This document shows, piece by piece, positions 56,701 through 64,000 of a DNA stretch of 64,000 nt. The position numbers and the translations under genes are program-made. Source of the stretch: Oxytricha trifallax (taxonomy: Eukaryota > Ciliophora > Spirotrichea > Sporadotrichida > Oxytrichidae); NCBI GenBank assembly GCA_000711775.1, contig ARYC01000358.1, positions 1-64,000 on the forward strand, given 5' to 3'. Positions within the stretch are counted from its first letter, which is position 1, and each line of letters starts with the position of its first letter. The notes below the pieces were generated by a model. That model worked only from the letters and a program-made list of their open reading frames with translations, was not told where the DNA came from and searched no databases.

Positions 56701-57175
56701 TTTAAACCCTATTAAAACCCTACTAAAGTATGCCTTAATAGTCTACTTTTATCAATCAAAAACTCAATCAAACTACTGAAAGGGTTTTGGGGTTTTGAAT
56801 ATATCTTGGTTTATCTACCACTGCTTTTAATTGCAAGGTATTTGTTCCAGTGATGATTAGGTCATTAAAATTCAAAGCAATGTCTAGTTATTTTATTAAA
56901 TTTAAATTTAGTCAATATAAAATAGTTCAATCTGAGTTGTAATCATCTCATCCGTATTTGAGTAGGAGGTGCTATCTTAAAAGTTTTTGGGGAGGCCATC
57001 ATACTTGAGATTTTTCAACAATTCTCTGAAATTGTTGAGACCTTAAGCATTAGACACTTATAAAAACTTCTACTGCTATATGGTTTATCAAAATTAATGG
57101 AAATATTACTGTGTCAGTTGCGAATACACTTGCAACACCCAAAAGTAAGATGAGAAATCCTTTTTGGTAAAACAT
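50730..57175 (-). CDS. LTA4H-like secreted M1 aminopeptidase, N-terminal half, split by TBE-2
   Basis: Starts at 57175 with a signal peptide (MFYQKGFLILLLGVASVFAT). Coding pieces 57111-57175, 56914-57058, 56801-56884 and 52749-52794, then onward, join with TBE-2 and short IESs removed to read TLQLKAVVDKPRYIVLDFQD, KITKVEIDYGRFHEYALQET, DTAINWLNASQ, YLYAQC, then LAPLQDTPSVRLQYTISF, VWSEKSGDILDNYAGLL, VVHPPSYPFAAINNNNVLTV and TWLNDGFSTFVARKVLQKIL. Order and spacing follow leukotriene A4 hydrolase. The zinc helix HEXXH is replaced by KGYAS with about four residues missing, and WLNEG reads WLNDG, so peptidase activity is doubtful. It ends in a 9-bp repeat matching the C-terminal segments at 25692-25700 and 63650-63658. 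An unresolved gap lies at 51490-52380. Confidence 0.85.
50797..50830 (-). other. IES, 34 bp, pointer AAT (ATT on plus)
   Basis: ATT at 50794-50796 and 50828-50830. Excision joins RDWSNTWLN to DGFSTFVARK. Confidence 0.75.
51490..52380 (-). other. AT-rich insert in LTA4H-like gene
   Basis: About 890 bp lie between coding pieces that end YLYAQC and begin IDCRSLAPLQD, which are adjacent in LTA4H. The insert is therefore probably one large or several small IESs. Pointer not found. Confidence 0.55.
52700..52748 (-). other. IES, 49 bp, pointer ATTAT
   Basis: ATAAT on plus at 52695-52699 and 52744-52748. Excision joins KVEIDY to GRFHEYALQE. Confidence 0.83.
52795..52905 (+). repeat. TBE-2 left terminal inverted repeat
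   Basis: Begins with C4A4-type repeat, then TTGATTGAGTTTTTGATTGA; mirrored at 56685-56797. Confidence 0.9.
52954..54359 (-). pseudogene. TBE-2 57-kDa protein: two C2H2 zinc fingers plus kinase-like domain (one frameshift)
   Basis: Start MSTNLLKRAALLGSSQSKLS at 54359. Two classical C2H2 fingers follow: CKECNKVFPYKSTYKRH...H and CEFCENPYSHARDLKVH...H (about 53930-54120). The kinase-like part reads FADD-like LADDKFQMEFANEY, then ELHKLGYVHRDLKPENIM with HRD/DFN, then GTPGYFPE. After that a one-base change (near 53250) moves the continuation (DWRDGDTQWDIRAQAVIII) to another frame, and the protein would end at TGA 52954-52956. Known TBE accessory gene; role unproven. Confidence 0.8.
54564..54609. 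repeat. 46-bp hairpin between TBE-2 57-kDa and 22-kDa genes
   Basis: AGGAGGTCCTCCAAAT and its exact complement around a 14-base loop. Weaker pairing extends outward (CTCCTAAT near 54539, ATTAGGAG near 54627). Sits between two divergently transcribed TBE genes. TBE-1 lacks this region. Confidence 0.8.
54831..55620 (+). pseudogene. TBE-2 22-kDa ORF (late frameshift)
   Basis: MESMNDAMKRIQSQDLIGKF start. A 36-bp intron (54931-54966) is followed by GLFLATQEGTKISFLKALLS, NLYDDAISDKDDALYLPSKL and FFFGVLGTLKPEYLNEVIQE. One base is missing near 55407 relative to TBE-1, so the frame stops at TGA 55461-55463 and misses the basic tail (homology continues to 55620). Intron position equals that of the GC-rich relative at 2141. 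Confidence 0.75.
55626..56678 (-). CDS. TBE-2 42-kDa IS630/Tc1-type transposase
   Basis: 350 residues, MRGFGFVYDNEYIDLLFKLR to TGA 55626-55628, no frameshift or intron. The first catalytic Asp is in FIHADEAVF. The region of the second reads LFVGNLSVNK, with Gly where TBE-1 has Asp (FVDNLSVH). The Glu is in PQFNGIEFYWSQIK. Loss of the second Asp should abolish strand cleavage, although the ORF is otherwise intact. In Oxytricha, TBE transposases are reported to act in germline DNA elimination. Confidence 0.9.
56685..56797 (-). repeat. TBE-2 right terminal inverted repeat
   Basis: Inverted partner of 52795-52905, ending GGGTTTTGGGGTTTTG. Confidence 0.9.
56885..56913 (-). other. IES, 29 bp, pointer GAC (GTC on plus)
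   Basis: GTC at 56882-56884 and 56911-56913. Excision joins QIELFYI to DIALNFNDLIITG. Confidence 0.75.
57059..57110 (-). other. IES, 52 bp, pointer AGT (ACT on plus)
   Basis: ACT at 57056-57058 and 57108-57110. Excision joins the signal peptide ...FATDTV to SNAQGLNNFRELL. Confidence 0.72.
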
Positions 57176-57269
57176 ATTTAATTATTTAATATGATTAATA
57201 TATAAAAGAATCATGAGCTTAAATGCCTATAAATTATGTTATTAAGAAATCTGATCTAATTAAATTATA

Positions 57270-58026
57270 TATTAATGAAATACATTTGAAATGGGAAAAT
57301 TGAAAAATAAAAAAGAGATGTTTTTTTTAATTATATATAACAGCCAGCAATTTGGAGTGTTCTTAATTCTAATTTGAAAACATTAAATCAAACAGTAATC
57401 TGTATTAAATTAAAAATCATTGATTAAAATCATATATTATGGTCAAGTGCTCTGGCAGAGGTTTTTTGGTTGTCTGCACCGGAGCTAGAGATCCAATTAC
57501 TAACGCTGTTTCATAAACTGGTACTCCACCCACTAAAGATATAGTTGGAAGCTATATCTTTGTGTGAGCTGTTACTGATGTCTATCTTCCAGATATTAGT
57601 TAATTAGTTTTTAGCATTGATATTAATTCTGGAAATACGAAATCAATCCAGTTAGATATCTTCCAAATATTAACTTCTACTAATTCATAATGAACATCAT
57701 TGAAAATTTTTACTTGTGACCTTTTTATTTGTGACAAGAGACATTGAAAAAGTTTCATTAGTATGAACTGAGTCATACACCCGGCCAGACACTACACCGC
57801 TAGACCACCTGAGAACCAAAAACTTCTGCCAGAACACTAGACCACTAATATATATTAATATATGATTTTAATCAATAATTTTTAATTTGAAACAGATTAC
57901 TGTTTGATTTAATGTTTTCAAATTAGAATTAATAACACTCCTAATCACTGGCTGTTATATAAAATATAAAAAAACATCTCCTTTTAATTTTTGAATTTTC
58001 CCATTTAAAATGTATTTCAATAATAT
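57270..58026. mobile_element. Foldback element M2 with internal cargo sequence
   Basis: Terminal inverted repeats of ~165 bp (ends TATTAATGAAATACATTTG; inner part AACAGCCAG...AACATTAAATCAAACAG). The ends share AAATACATTTGAAATGGG with M1 and M3. Between the arms lies ~430 bp of more complex sequence holding an ORF. Confidence 0.85.
57438..57693 (+). pseudogene. Cargo ORF inside M2, interrupted by one TGA
   Basis: Reads MVKCSGRGFLVVCTGARDPI, then TGTPPTKDIVGSYIFV, one TGA, then AVTDVYLPDISQLVFSIDIN to a second TGA. 84 codons with a single internal stop. Unrecognised. It may be a captured gene fragment or chance. Confidence 0.3.
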
Positions 58027-58778
58027 CTAGTAACTATTTAATAGAATCTGTTAAAACTACTTTACAATTTATTCTTATTTTATTTAACTGGCAGCTTTTA
58101 ATTGATTTTTCCAGATAATCAAAAAAATAAGCATTTTTTAAATGACAAAAATCTTAATCCAATATTTGATATCTAAAGAAATCAAAAACAATTTTAATTG
58201 TGAAAAATAAAAATGATTATTAAGATGTAGTTATAATTTTGTGAACTGGAACATATATTTGCGAGTTTGTTATAAATTTATTAACAGTTTAACTAAATCT
58301 TTCTTAATTAGTTTAGTTGTGAATTTTGCTGCAAAAGTAAACTGTTAACGCATAATTTATGAAAGTTTTAATAAATTCTATGATTAAATATTAGTAATTT
58401 AATTGAGAATTTCCAAAGCTTGTTGCTAATTTATGATAGTATGCATTTAAAATTACATTTTGAGAACGATATGGATAAAATTATTATAATGATAGACTAT
58501 TCTAAATTACACATAAATTGCAAAACTCCTTCATAAATTTCCAACTGTTATTAGGTCTCATTGTCTATTATCATTAAATTTGAAAAGATAACAATATAAT
58601 TCTAAGAATTATATTTTCTATTTCTTCAATGACAAAGCTCTTAAAATATTAAGCTCGTTTCACCCTCGATTAGGCATTTGTGATGTTTGTTTCATTAAAA
58701 TAAGAACTCAGCTTCAAATATTATTAATGTTTTTAATTTATTTAATTTAATCATAAAATTATTTTAAGACATATTTAA
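58027..58778. other. AT-rich stretch between foldback elements
   Basis: No supported gene. About 58430-58700 loosely resembles the TBE transposase 5' region (TTTCCAACTGTTATTAGGTC-like and CCTCGATTAGGC-like pieces), perhaps a very old TBE relic. Confidence 0.3.
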
Positions 58779-59190
58779 TATTGTAGGAATACATTTGAAA
58801 TGAGAAATAAATCTTAATTTAATTATTAATAATTCAAATTAGTGGCATTTAGCTTTGTAGAAACTTAGATAATATGGTTATTGTTCATTAGTAATTTAAA
58901 ATAAATGGATTTAACTTTTGACGATACTACTCTATCTCGTCAGAGAAGCGACTTAGCTTTACTTCAATTTTTCCATAAAAATCTACTAAAAATGTTACCA
59001 AAATTTGAAATCAAATTAAGTCGCTTCTTGACGAGATAGAGTAGTACAGTGAATGTTAAAATCTAGTGATTTTAATTCTCTATAAAAAATAACATATTGT
59101 CTAAGTGTCGACAAATTTAACGGCAACTAGTTTTAATTATTAATAATTAAATTATAATTTATTTCTCATTTCAAATGTATTTTTATAATA
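58779..59190. mobile_element. Foldback element M3
   Basis: Palindrome with ends TATTGTAGGAATACATTTGA. Core TACTACTCTATCTCGTC then GAAGCGACTTAGCTTTA, mirrored as AAGTCGCTTCTTGACGAGAT. Same plan as M1, with diverged sequence but pairing kept. Confidence 0.85.
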
Positions 59191-59599
59191 TTTATTATAA
59201 ATATTAGCAAATATTTTTTGAAATCTTTAAAGTATTATAAATATCGTACATATAGTATAATATTAATGAAACAATTATTTATATAAAATAGTAATTAATA
59301 TTAATTAAACTTAATCATTGAAGTTGTAAATTTTTTTAATTATTTTTTAATTTAATATTCTATAAAAAATGCAATTTAATGTTTAAATTACACATTAAAA
59401 GTTAGAGACTAATTAAATCTGGAACAAAAGATTTTTTAATTTAGCATAAATTATTGTTGAGGAGTTTTTGTTACGAGAGCATATAATATTGAATTTTGAA
59501 TTTTATAAACATAGAATCTAAGAGTAAAAATGTGGAAATATGAATTTATTTAATTCATAAATGAAATATTTGCTTACTTGTATGTTTTTAATAATAATA

Positions 59600-60135
59600 T
59601 GACTCTTCTAGAAGCTAAAGCCATACTAGTTCTGTTTAAGAATTTCTCTTCTTCTGCATCAACAAACGAGATAAAATCTTTTTCAAACCAGCAATTGCGA
59701 TTTGGTGATAGAAGAGTTTGATTTCAGAGAATTATTTTAAGGCGAATAATCTTCTTCCATATCATGCCACTTGATGATTTATTGGTTGATGAACTTCTTC
59801 TACATTGATAGGATATAGTAATGTGCAACTGGATTTGTTATCTTCTTCATTATCTATAGCAAATATTAATGTTAACTTATATCAACCTTCTTTTATCGAT
59901 ATTAGGATTCTTATTCCAAGCAAAGCCGTTGTCTGTATCATTAATAGCTAAAATGTTGTAGTTTTGCTAGTTTTTTCTAAATATAAATCTGTTAAAAAAA
60001 AATTTACTTTAAGATTTTGATTAGTTTCCAAAAGGTAAAAATCATTCTAAAAAGAGTTGTCGGCTCCTTGAAATGTTATTTAGTCATCTGCAAGTTTTTC
60101 GAAAGTTTTAGCTTATAAAATTTCCAGATTGATAT
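59600..60135 (-). pseudogene. Decayed LTA4H C-terminal copy (C3), cut by TBE-3
   Basis: Minus-strand pieces FEKLADDQITFQGADN and QFSEIKLFYHQIAIAGLKKI match C1/C2 but with frame breaks and missing stretches. The 5' side is cut off by a TBE end at ~60136. Confidence 0.7.
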
Positions 60136-61437
60136 TAAAAAACCCAAACTCCTTCAGTATTTTGATTGAAATTTTTATTTATAAAAATAGACTACTAAAG
60201 CATTCTATTAAGTTTTTTAGGGTTTATGTAAGGGTTTAATGTTTAAATATTAGTAATTTTAGAGTGATTATACGAGTTTGGGGTCAATTTATGACAGTGA
60301 GTATATAGATTCATTGTTTAAGTTATGTCATGGATGTAATTAGTTTAGTATGTTTCTTCAAACTATTTTAAATTACAAATCTATAGCACTACTGTTCCAA
60401 AAATATCCCTATACTGTGAGCTCTTCTTACTGCTTGTTAGCATTGGATTTAAAGTAATAGCATTTTAATTCTAAGCCTTAGAGACCTTTAAATAGTAGTA
60501 TAATATTGACTATCATATTAATGATAAGACACTTAAATATTTAGCTCATTTTTCCCTTGCTATGAGAGCAGTGACGCTTCGTCGCCAATTTCTTGAGCTT
60601 TACATATATCCCGTTCCCATTACATTACCTATTGTGGTGAAATGTTAGCATGAGCAAGATGCCCGAACTATTCTCCTCAATAAAAGGGAAATCAATCACC
60701 CTGGGGAAGAGGTTGACTGATCGCAACGAAAGTAATAAAGGATGAAGTAAAAATCTAAATTATAATATCTTTTATAATCCATAGCAAATATATATAAAAA
60801 GAATTGAATATCTTTTAAGACAATTAATCGTATTAAGAGAGTGATTGACTTTAATTTTCATTTATAAAACTAATTTAGATTATATTTTCGATTTAATGTA
60901 GAGAGCTAGGTGCATATGATAAAGTTCATACAGGCTGATGAAGCTGTATTCACATTCAATACTTTTATATCACGGTCTTGGTGTAAGTAGCTGAGCAACA
61001 TAGTAGTTTATGATTAAAAAATTAAGGTTCAAACTTATTCTATTCTTGGTGGGATAAGCGAAGATAATGGCCTAGAGACCTATGTTATTCACCCTAACTT
61101 AATTAAGATTGACCAATTCATTAATTTCTTGCAACAATTCAAACATAAGTAGGCTCACCTAATAAATCATATTGTTTGTTAATAATATGTCAGCTCATAA
61201 TACAAAAGACTAAAGAAGAGAATATGAAAGTCTAAACATAACACCTGTATTTAACGTACCTTACAGCCATCAATTCAATTGAATTGAGTTACATTGGGCA
61301 TTATAAAAGATTGCTACTCTACGACCTAATACATGACTTGAAGATTGATAATGTAGATTATATAAAGAGTGTTGCCAAGAGAGGTAGCTTTGAATTGCTT
61401 AAGTTTAAGCCAGAGAAGTATATTTAATGTATTAATA
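60136..61437 (+). mobile_element. TBE-3: degenerate, truncated TBE
   Basis: Begins with a decayed TBE end (AACCCAAACTCCTTCAGTAT) in the orientation opposite to the TBE-2 right end, followed by relics of the 42-kDa gene. Contains a ~165-bp GC-richer insert at about 60610-60775 absent from TBE-1 and TBE-2. Ends near 61437 without a second terminus. Confidence 0.78.
60280..61437 (+). pseudogene. TBE-3 transposase relic
   Basis: Readable blocks include ADEAVFTFNTFISRSW, YDQKIKVQTYSILGGISEDN, GLETYVIHP and INFLQQFKHK. Several frame breaks and an insertion. The first catalytic Asp is kept; the second region is unreadable. Confidence 0.7.
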
Positions 61438-61472
61438 AGTTTTCAATTAAAATGTATTATTAATTTCACAAA

Positions 61473-61690
61473 TTAAATTATAAAAAAAAGAGTTTTATTT
61501 ATCTTTCTTTCGCCTCTAAAGACTTGCTTGAGCCAATAATCAGTTCCTCTTCCAGTTAAAATTATCTTTCTGTTTTTTTTTCTCATCTCATCGAAATTAT
61601 TGAAATCATTCATACTTGGTATTTGTTTTACAATTCGATCTTGAGTTAGGGACACATCCTTCAAAATATAGGTACAATTAATAATATTAA
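61473..61690 (-). CDS. Hypothetical short coding piece
   Basis: Minus-strand frame of 63 codons (MKDVSLTQDRIVKQIPSMND, then ILTGRGTDYWLKQVFRGERK) before an AT-rich end. Composition is protein-like but no family recognised; may be a stray germline segment. Confidence 0.3.
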
Positions 61691-62651
61691 AGCAAAATTT
61701 TTATGTTAGATACGCATAGTAGAAATAAAGCATAGATTTAAAATAAATAAATTAATTAATTTTTAAGCATACTAAGCCTAAAGTGCCAATTGATAAAATT
61801 ATTGATAAAATTAAATTCAGAAATTAGCAATGAATTCAAGAATACAATTACAATGTTAATGTCCGAAGCAAAAGAAAATTCACTTTCAAAAATAGTGACG
61901 AAGATTAATGCGTTGAAAGTAAAATGAAATAGATATAGAATGAGCAAAATAAATTAGAAAATTAATTAACAAACTTAAATAAAAAAACACTCAAACTTGG
62001 ATGTTTGAAAATATAGCCAGAATTTATACAACTTTTAGCTACTTTAATTAAACATAGATTAATTACTAGAAAATGTAAGGCCCAGTAAAGCAAAAAATTC
62101 TTGTCATTGCAAGAATAGCAGACATTTGAAAAATGTGATAACTACAAAAATCAATAATCAAGAAGTTAGTTAAACTCCTTGAAATGTTTACCTTTCTAAT
62201 TTGATCAATGAACTTATAGTTAAATACATTAATTTAGAACTTAAGAAATAAAGCCCAAAAAATGATTATTATATTGATTTAATCTACATAAAAAAAGAAA
62301 CTACGAACGTATTTGAGGTATCTATTTTAATTTAATTACTTAGTTCTAAAAGAAATTTTATTGATTATACTTATCTGAACAATAAAGCACAAGAACTGAT
62401 GCAATAATTACAAAAATAAGAAACGGATATGAAATATAAGAATATGAAACAAACAATTCAAGGAAAAATGATAAGTTCACAAAACTTTTGGAAAAATATA
62501 ACGAGTCAAAGAAAAATATGCTTAAATCCTCTCATATAAGTGAAAGTAAAAAAGATGGATTTAATTTCTAACTATCTTTATTCTGGTTGAGAGATAGTTA
62601 TTGAAATTCAAATTGATTATTGAAATAGATCGAGTGATGAGATTTTAATGA
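61690..62651 (+). pseudogene. Duplicate of the coiled-coil gene's C-terminal part
   Basis: Matches 23690-24695 (RNQQ-rich stretch, RSKRKFT, KNSRHL-like CxCK region, then NNKAQELMQ and KYNESKKNML) with many small indels; TGA near 62649. No N-terminal half upstream, where TBE-3 and an unrelated piece lie instead. Confidence 0.65.
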
Positions 62652-62734
62652 AATTAAGATTGAATTTCTAAATGTTTTGTTATTGATTTATAAGTTTGCA
62701 CCTCTGTACATTAAGTGACGAGGGACTATAAAAT

Positions 62735-63658
62735 TCATTCTAAGAGGTCTTCTTATTCAGCACCAATAGAAGAAATAATCATCTTCTTCAAGTCAGCAAC
62801 AACTGAAGGATGATAGAAATTTTTGAACTCTGAGAACCATTTGAAAGCAAGATCTTTTCTGCCAGATCTAACCAATTATTAATAGATTGGATAGATGTAA
62901 TCCATTCTACCGTTTTATGAAACAAATTTGTGAGCAATAGATTTGCTATCACCGTAGGCTTCTTCATAGCCCATAGAAATTTAAAAATTAAAATTTATTT
63001 CATAATTTAATTGCAAGTGGTAACCATCTCATCATGATCTCAGGATTACTGCCCAATAGAGAGACCTTGTCAAAATCAATAAGAGCCATGATATTGTAGT
63101 TAAGTTCATTTTGTCTAGTAATAAGTCTGTTCAAGAAAATGACCATGTTTTGAAAGTCAAGATCTTTGAGAGAATGGTCCTTTGGATGGCCAGTTCCTTG
63201 CAATGCTATGTAGTCATCAGCAAGTTTCTCAGAAATTTTAGTTTAATCAGTGCTGAAACTGATGTTCCATTCAGGTGGGTTTTAACCTCCTTGTTTGATC
63301 CAAGCTTCCCAATTAATAGCATTCAATACTTTATCAATGCTCTCTTAGTTGTCTTTGAAGAGAGTGTTAGTTACCCAGTCAATGAAGTGAGCTTTCATTT
63401 CATTATAAGATATGCTTTAATAAAGGAATTTAGTGAAATACAGTCTCATCCATACTTGGAAATTTGTTTCACCAACTAAGCTTTCTAAATATGTAAGGAA
63501 TTGGAATCCTTTCTCAGAAGAAACCTATGAGAAAGAGTACTGAGGTAATTTTCCAGTAATTACGGGGTATAAACTTGAAAAGGTTGAGTCAGCTCCATAT
63601 TTCTTGATATCAGCCTGAAGATTTTAGTCACCTATATATGATTCAATAATTGCAGTTT
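62735..63658 (-). CDS. LTA4H-like C-terminal half (copy C2)
   Basis: Same extent as C1: begins at the 9-bp repeat TTGCAGTTT (63650-63658 on plus) and ends at TGA 62735-62737. The frame reads on through FLYQSISYNEMKAHFIDWVT, ALQGTGHPKDHSLKDLD, RLITRQNELNYNIMALIDFD and FKWFSEFKNFYHPSVVADLK. One 31-bp IES (62982-63012, pointer AATT). No frameshift seen, so C2 is as good a candidate as C1 for joining to the N-terminal half at 50730-57175. No N-terminal coding lies next to it; a kinesin copy starts 148 bp away. Confidence 0.82.
62982..63012 (-). other. IES, 31 bp, pointer AATT
   Basis: AATT at 62978-62981 and 63009-63012, same site as in C1. Confidence 0.78.
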
Positions 63659-63805
63659 TAAAAAAATAGTTTGAAAATTTTGAAATGCTTGTATAAAAAA
63701 CAATTGTTTTATAAAATTAATTGATAAGAGATATAGAAACTGTAATAAATCAGATTTGAAAAGGTATTATTTATAATTAAGTATATTCTTTTAAAACACC
63801 CAAAA

Positions 63806-64000
63806 ATGACGAGTGTAAAAGTCGCAGTTAGAGTAAGACCTTTCAATTAAAGAGAGAGGAACATTTAATCAGAGTGCATCATCAAGATGGATGGCAAAAC
63901 CACAACTATAAGAAACCCACTAACCAATATTACTTCGATTTCAATACTTTACTTTGGAAATTGGAGAAATAAATGAATTCGCATTCGATTACAGTTATTG
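63806..64000 (+). pseudogene. Second kinesin-3 copy, start only, splice sites altered
   Basis: ATG 63806, [16 protein letters not shown] as in the copy at 25845. At the first intron the donor GT reads CT and the acceptor TAG reads TTG, so the intron could not be spliced in the same way and the downstream motor frame would be lost. The window ends before the rest can be judged. Confidence 0.65.

Larger units (their letters stand above)
52795..56797. mobile_element. TBE-2: full-length 4,003-bp TBE transposon
   Basis: Ends CAAAACCCCAAACCCTTTCA (52795) and ...GGGTTTTGGGGTTTTG (56797), with ~110-bp terminal inverted repeats. The flanking duplication AAT (52792-52794 and 56798-56800) fits the ANT target reported for TBEs. 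Carries 57-kDa (minus), 22-kDa (plus) and 42-kDa (minus) ORFs. It lies inside the LTA4H-like gene, and precise removal of the element plus one AAT restores that gene's frame. Confidence 0.96.
61690..64000. repeat. Segmental duplication of 23680-26045
   Basis: Collinear with coiled-coil gene tail, LTA4H C-terminal half and kinesin start. Divergence is uneven: the coiled-coil part is decayed, while the LTA4H and kinesin parts are close. Continues past the window end. Confidence 0.92.

Noticed and set aside
57780..57845. tRNA-like stretch (GGTGGTCTAGCGGTGTAGTG on minus)
   Set aside because: Resembles a D-arm, but no anticodon or T-arm and no acceptor pairing could be found; it lies within foldback element M2.

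Overview
This window looks like germline (micronuclear) DNA of a stichotrich ciliate of the Oxytricha/Stylonychia type. Four things support this. (1) Conserved genes read through only if TAA and TAG are glutamine and TGA is the sole stop. (2) Coding sequence is cut by short AT-rich inserts bounded by 3-9 bp direct repeats (pointers); removing the insert plus one pointer restores the reading frame, which is the signature of internal eliminated sequences (IESs). (3) There are TBE transposons whose ends are C4A4 telomere-like repeats. (4) The non-coding DNA is very AT-rich. I saw no tRNA, rRNA or CRISPR array.

Layout. 1-7.3 kb: a GC-richer block that opens with a ~2 kb palindrome running off the left edge. 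It carries a 421-residue relative of the TBE 22-kDa protein, a 100-residue ORF, a hairpin repeat array and an IS630/Tc1-type transposase. 7.4-11.1 kb: a gene tail, a truncated TBE (TBE-1) and an inverted TBE 57-kDa kinase fragment. 11.9-14.2 and 20.4-22 kb: two copies of an unknown two-gene cassette. 15-20.3 kb: a protease-like fragment, a Gln-rich gene, a pseudokinase-like gene with five pointer-bounded IESs, a small GC-rich island and an unknown gene. 22.2-30.1 kb: a coiled-coil gene, the C-terminal half of a leukotriene-A4-hydrolase-like (LTA4H, peptidase family M1) gene, and a kinesin-3 gene. 30.2-38.7 kb: two tandem LBP/BPI-like secreted proteins, a BBOF1-like basal-body protein, a pepsin-family protease and a small unknown gene. 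39.1-47.9 kb: a TPR/cyclic-nucleotide-binding protein, a JmjC protein, a long coiled-coil protein and a Gln-rich protein. 48-50.5 kb: a foldback element and a divergent homeobox gene. 50.7-57.2 kb: the N-terminal half of the LTA4H-like gene with a complete 4,003-bp TBE (TBE-2) inside it. 57.3-59.2 kb: two more foldback elements. 59.6-64 kb: a decayed LTA4H tail hit by a third TBE, then a diverged duplication of the 23.7-26.0 kb segment, ending inside a second kinesin copy.

How the parts fit. The strongest single story is the LTA4H-like gene. Its N-terminal segments (57175 down to 50730, minus strand) end in a 9-bp repeat that is also found at the start of two C-terminal segments (25700 and 63658). 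Joining there gives an alignment of exactly the length expected for LTA4H. Deleting TBE-2 plus one copy of its 3-bp AAT target also restores this reading frame, so the transposon sits where an IES would. Several genes (kinesin, BBOF1-like, pseudokinase-like coiled-coil proteins) suit a ciliated cell with heavy microtubule traffic. Functional names rest on motif recognition by eye; no database search was run.
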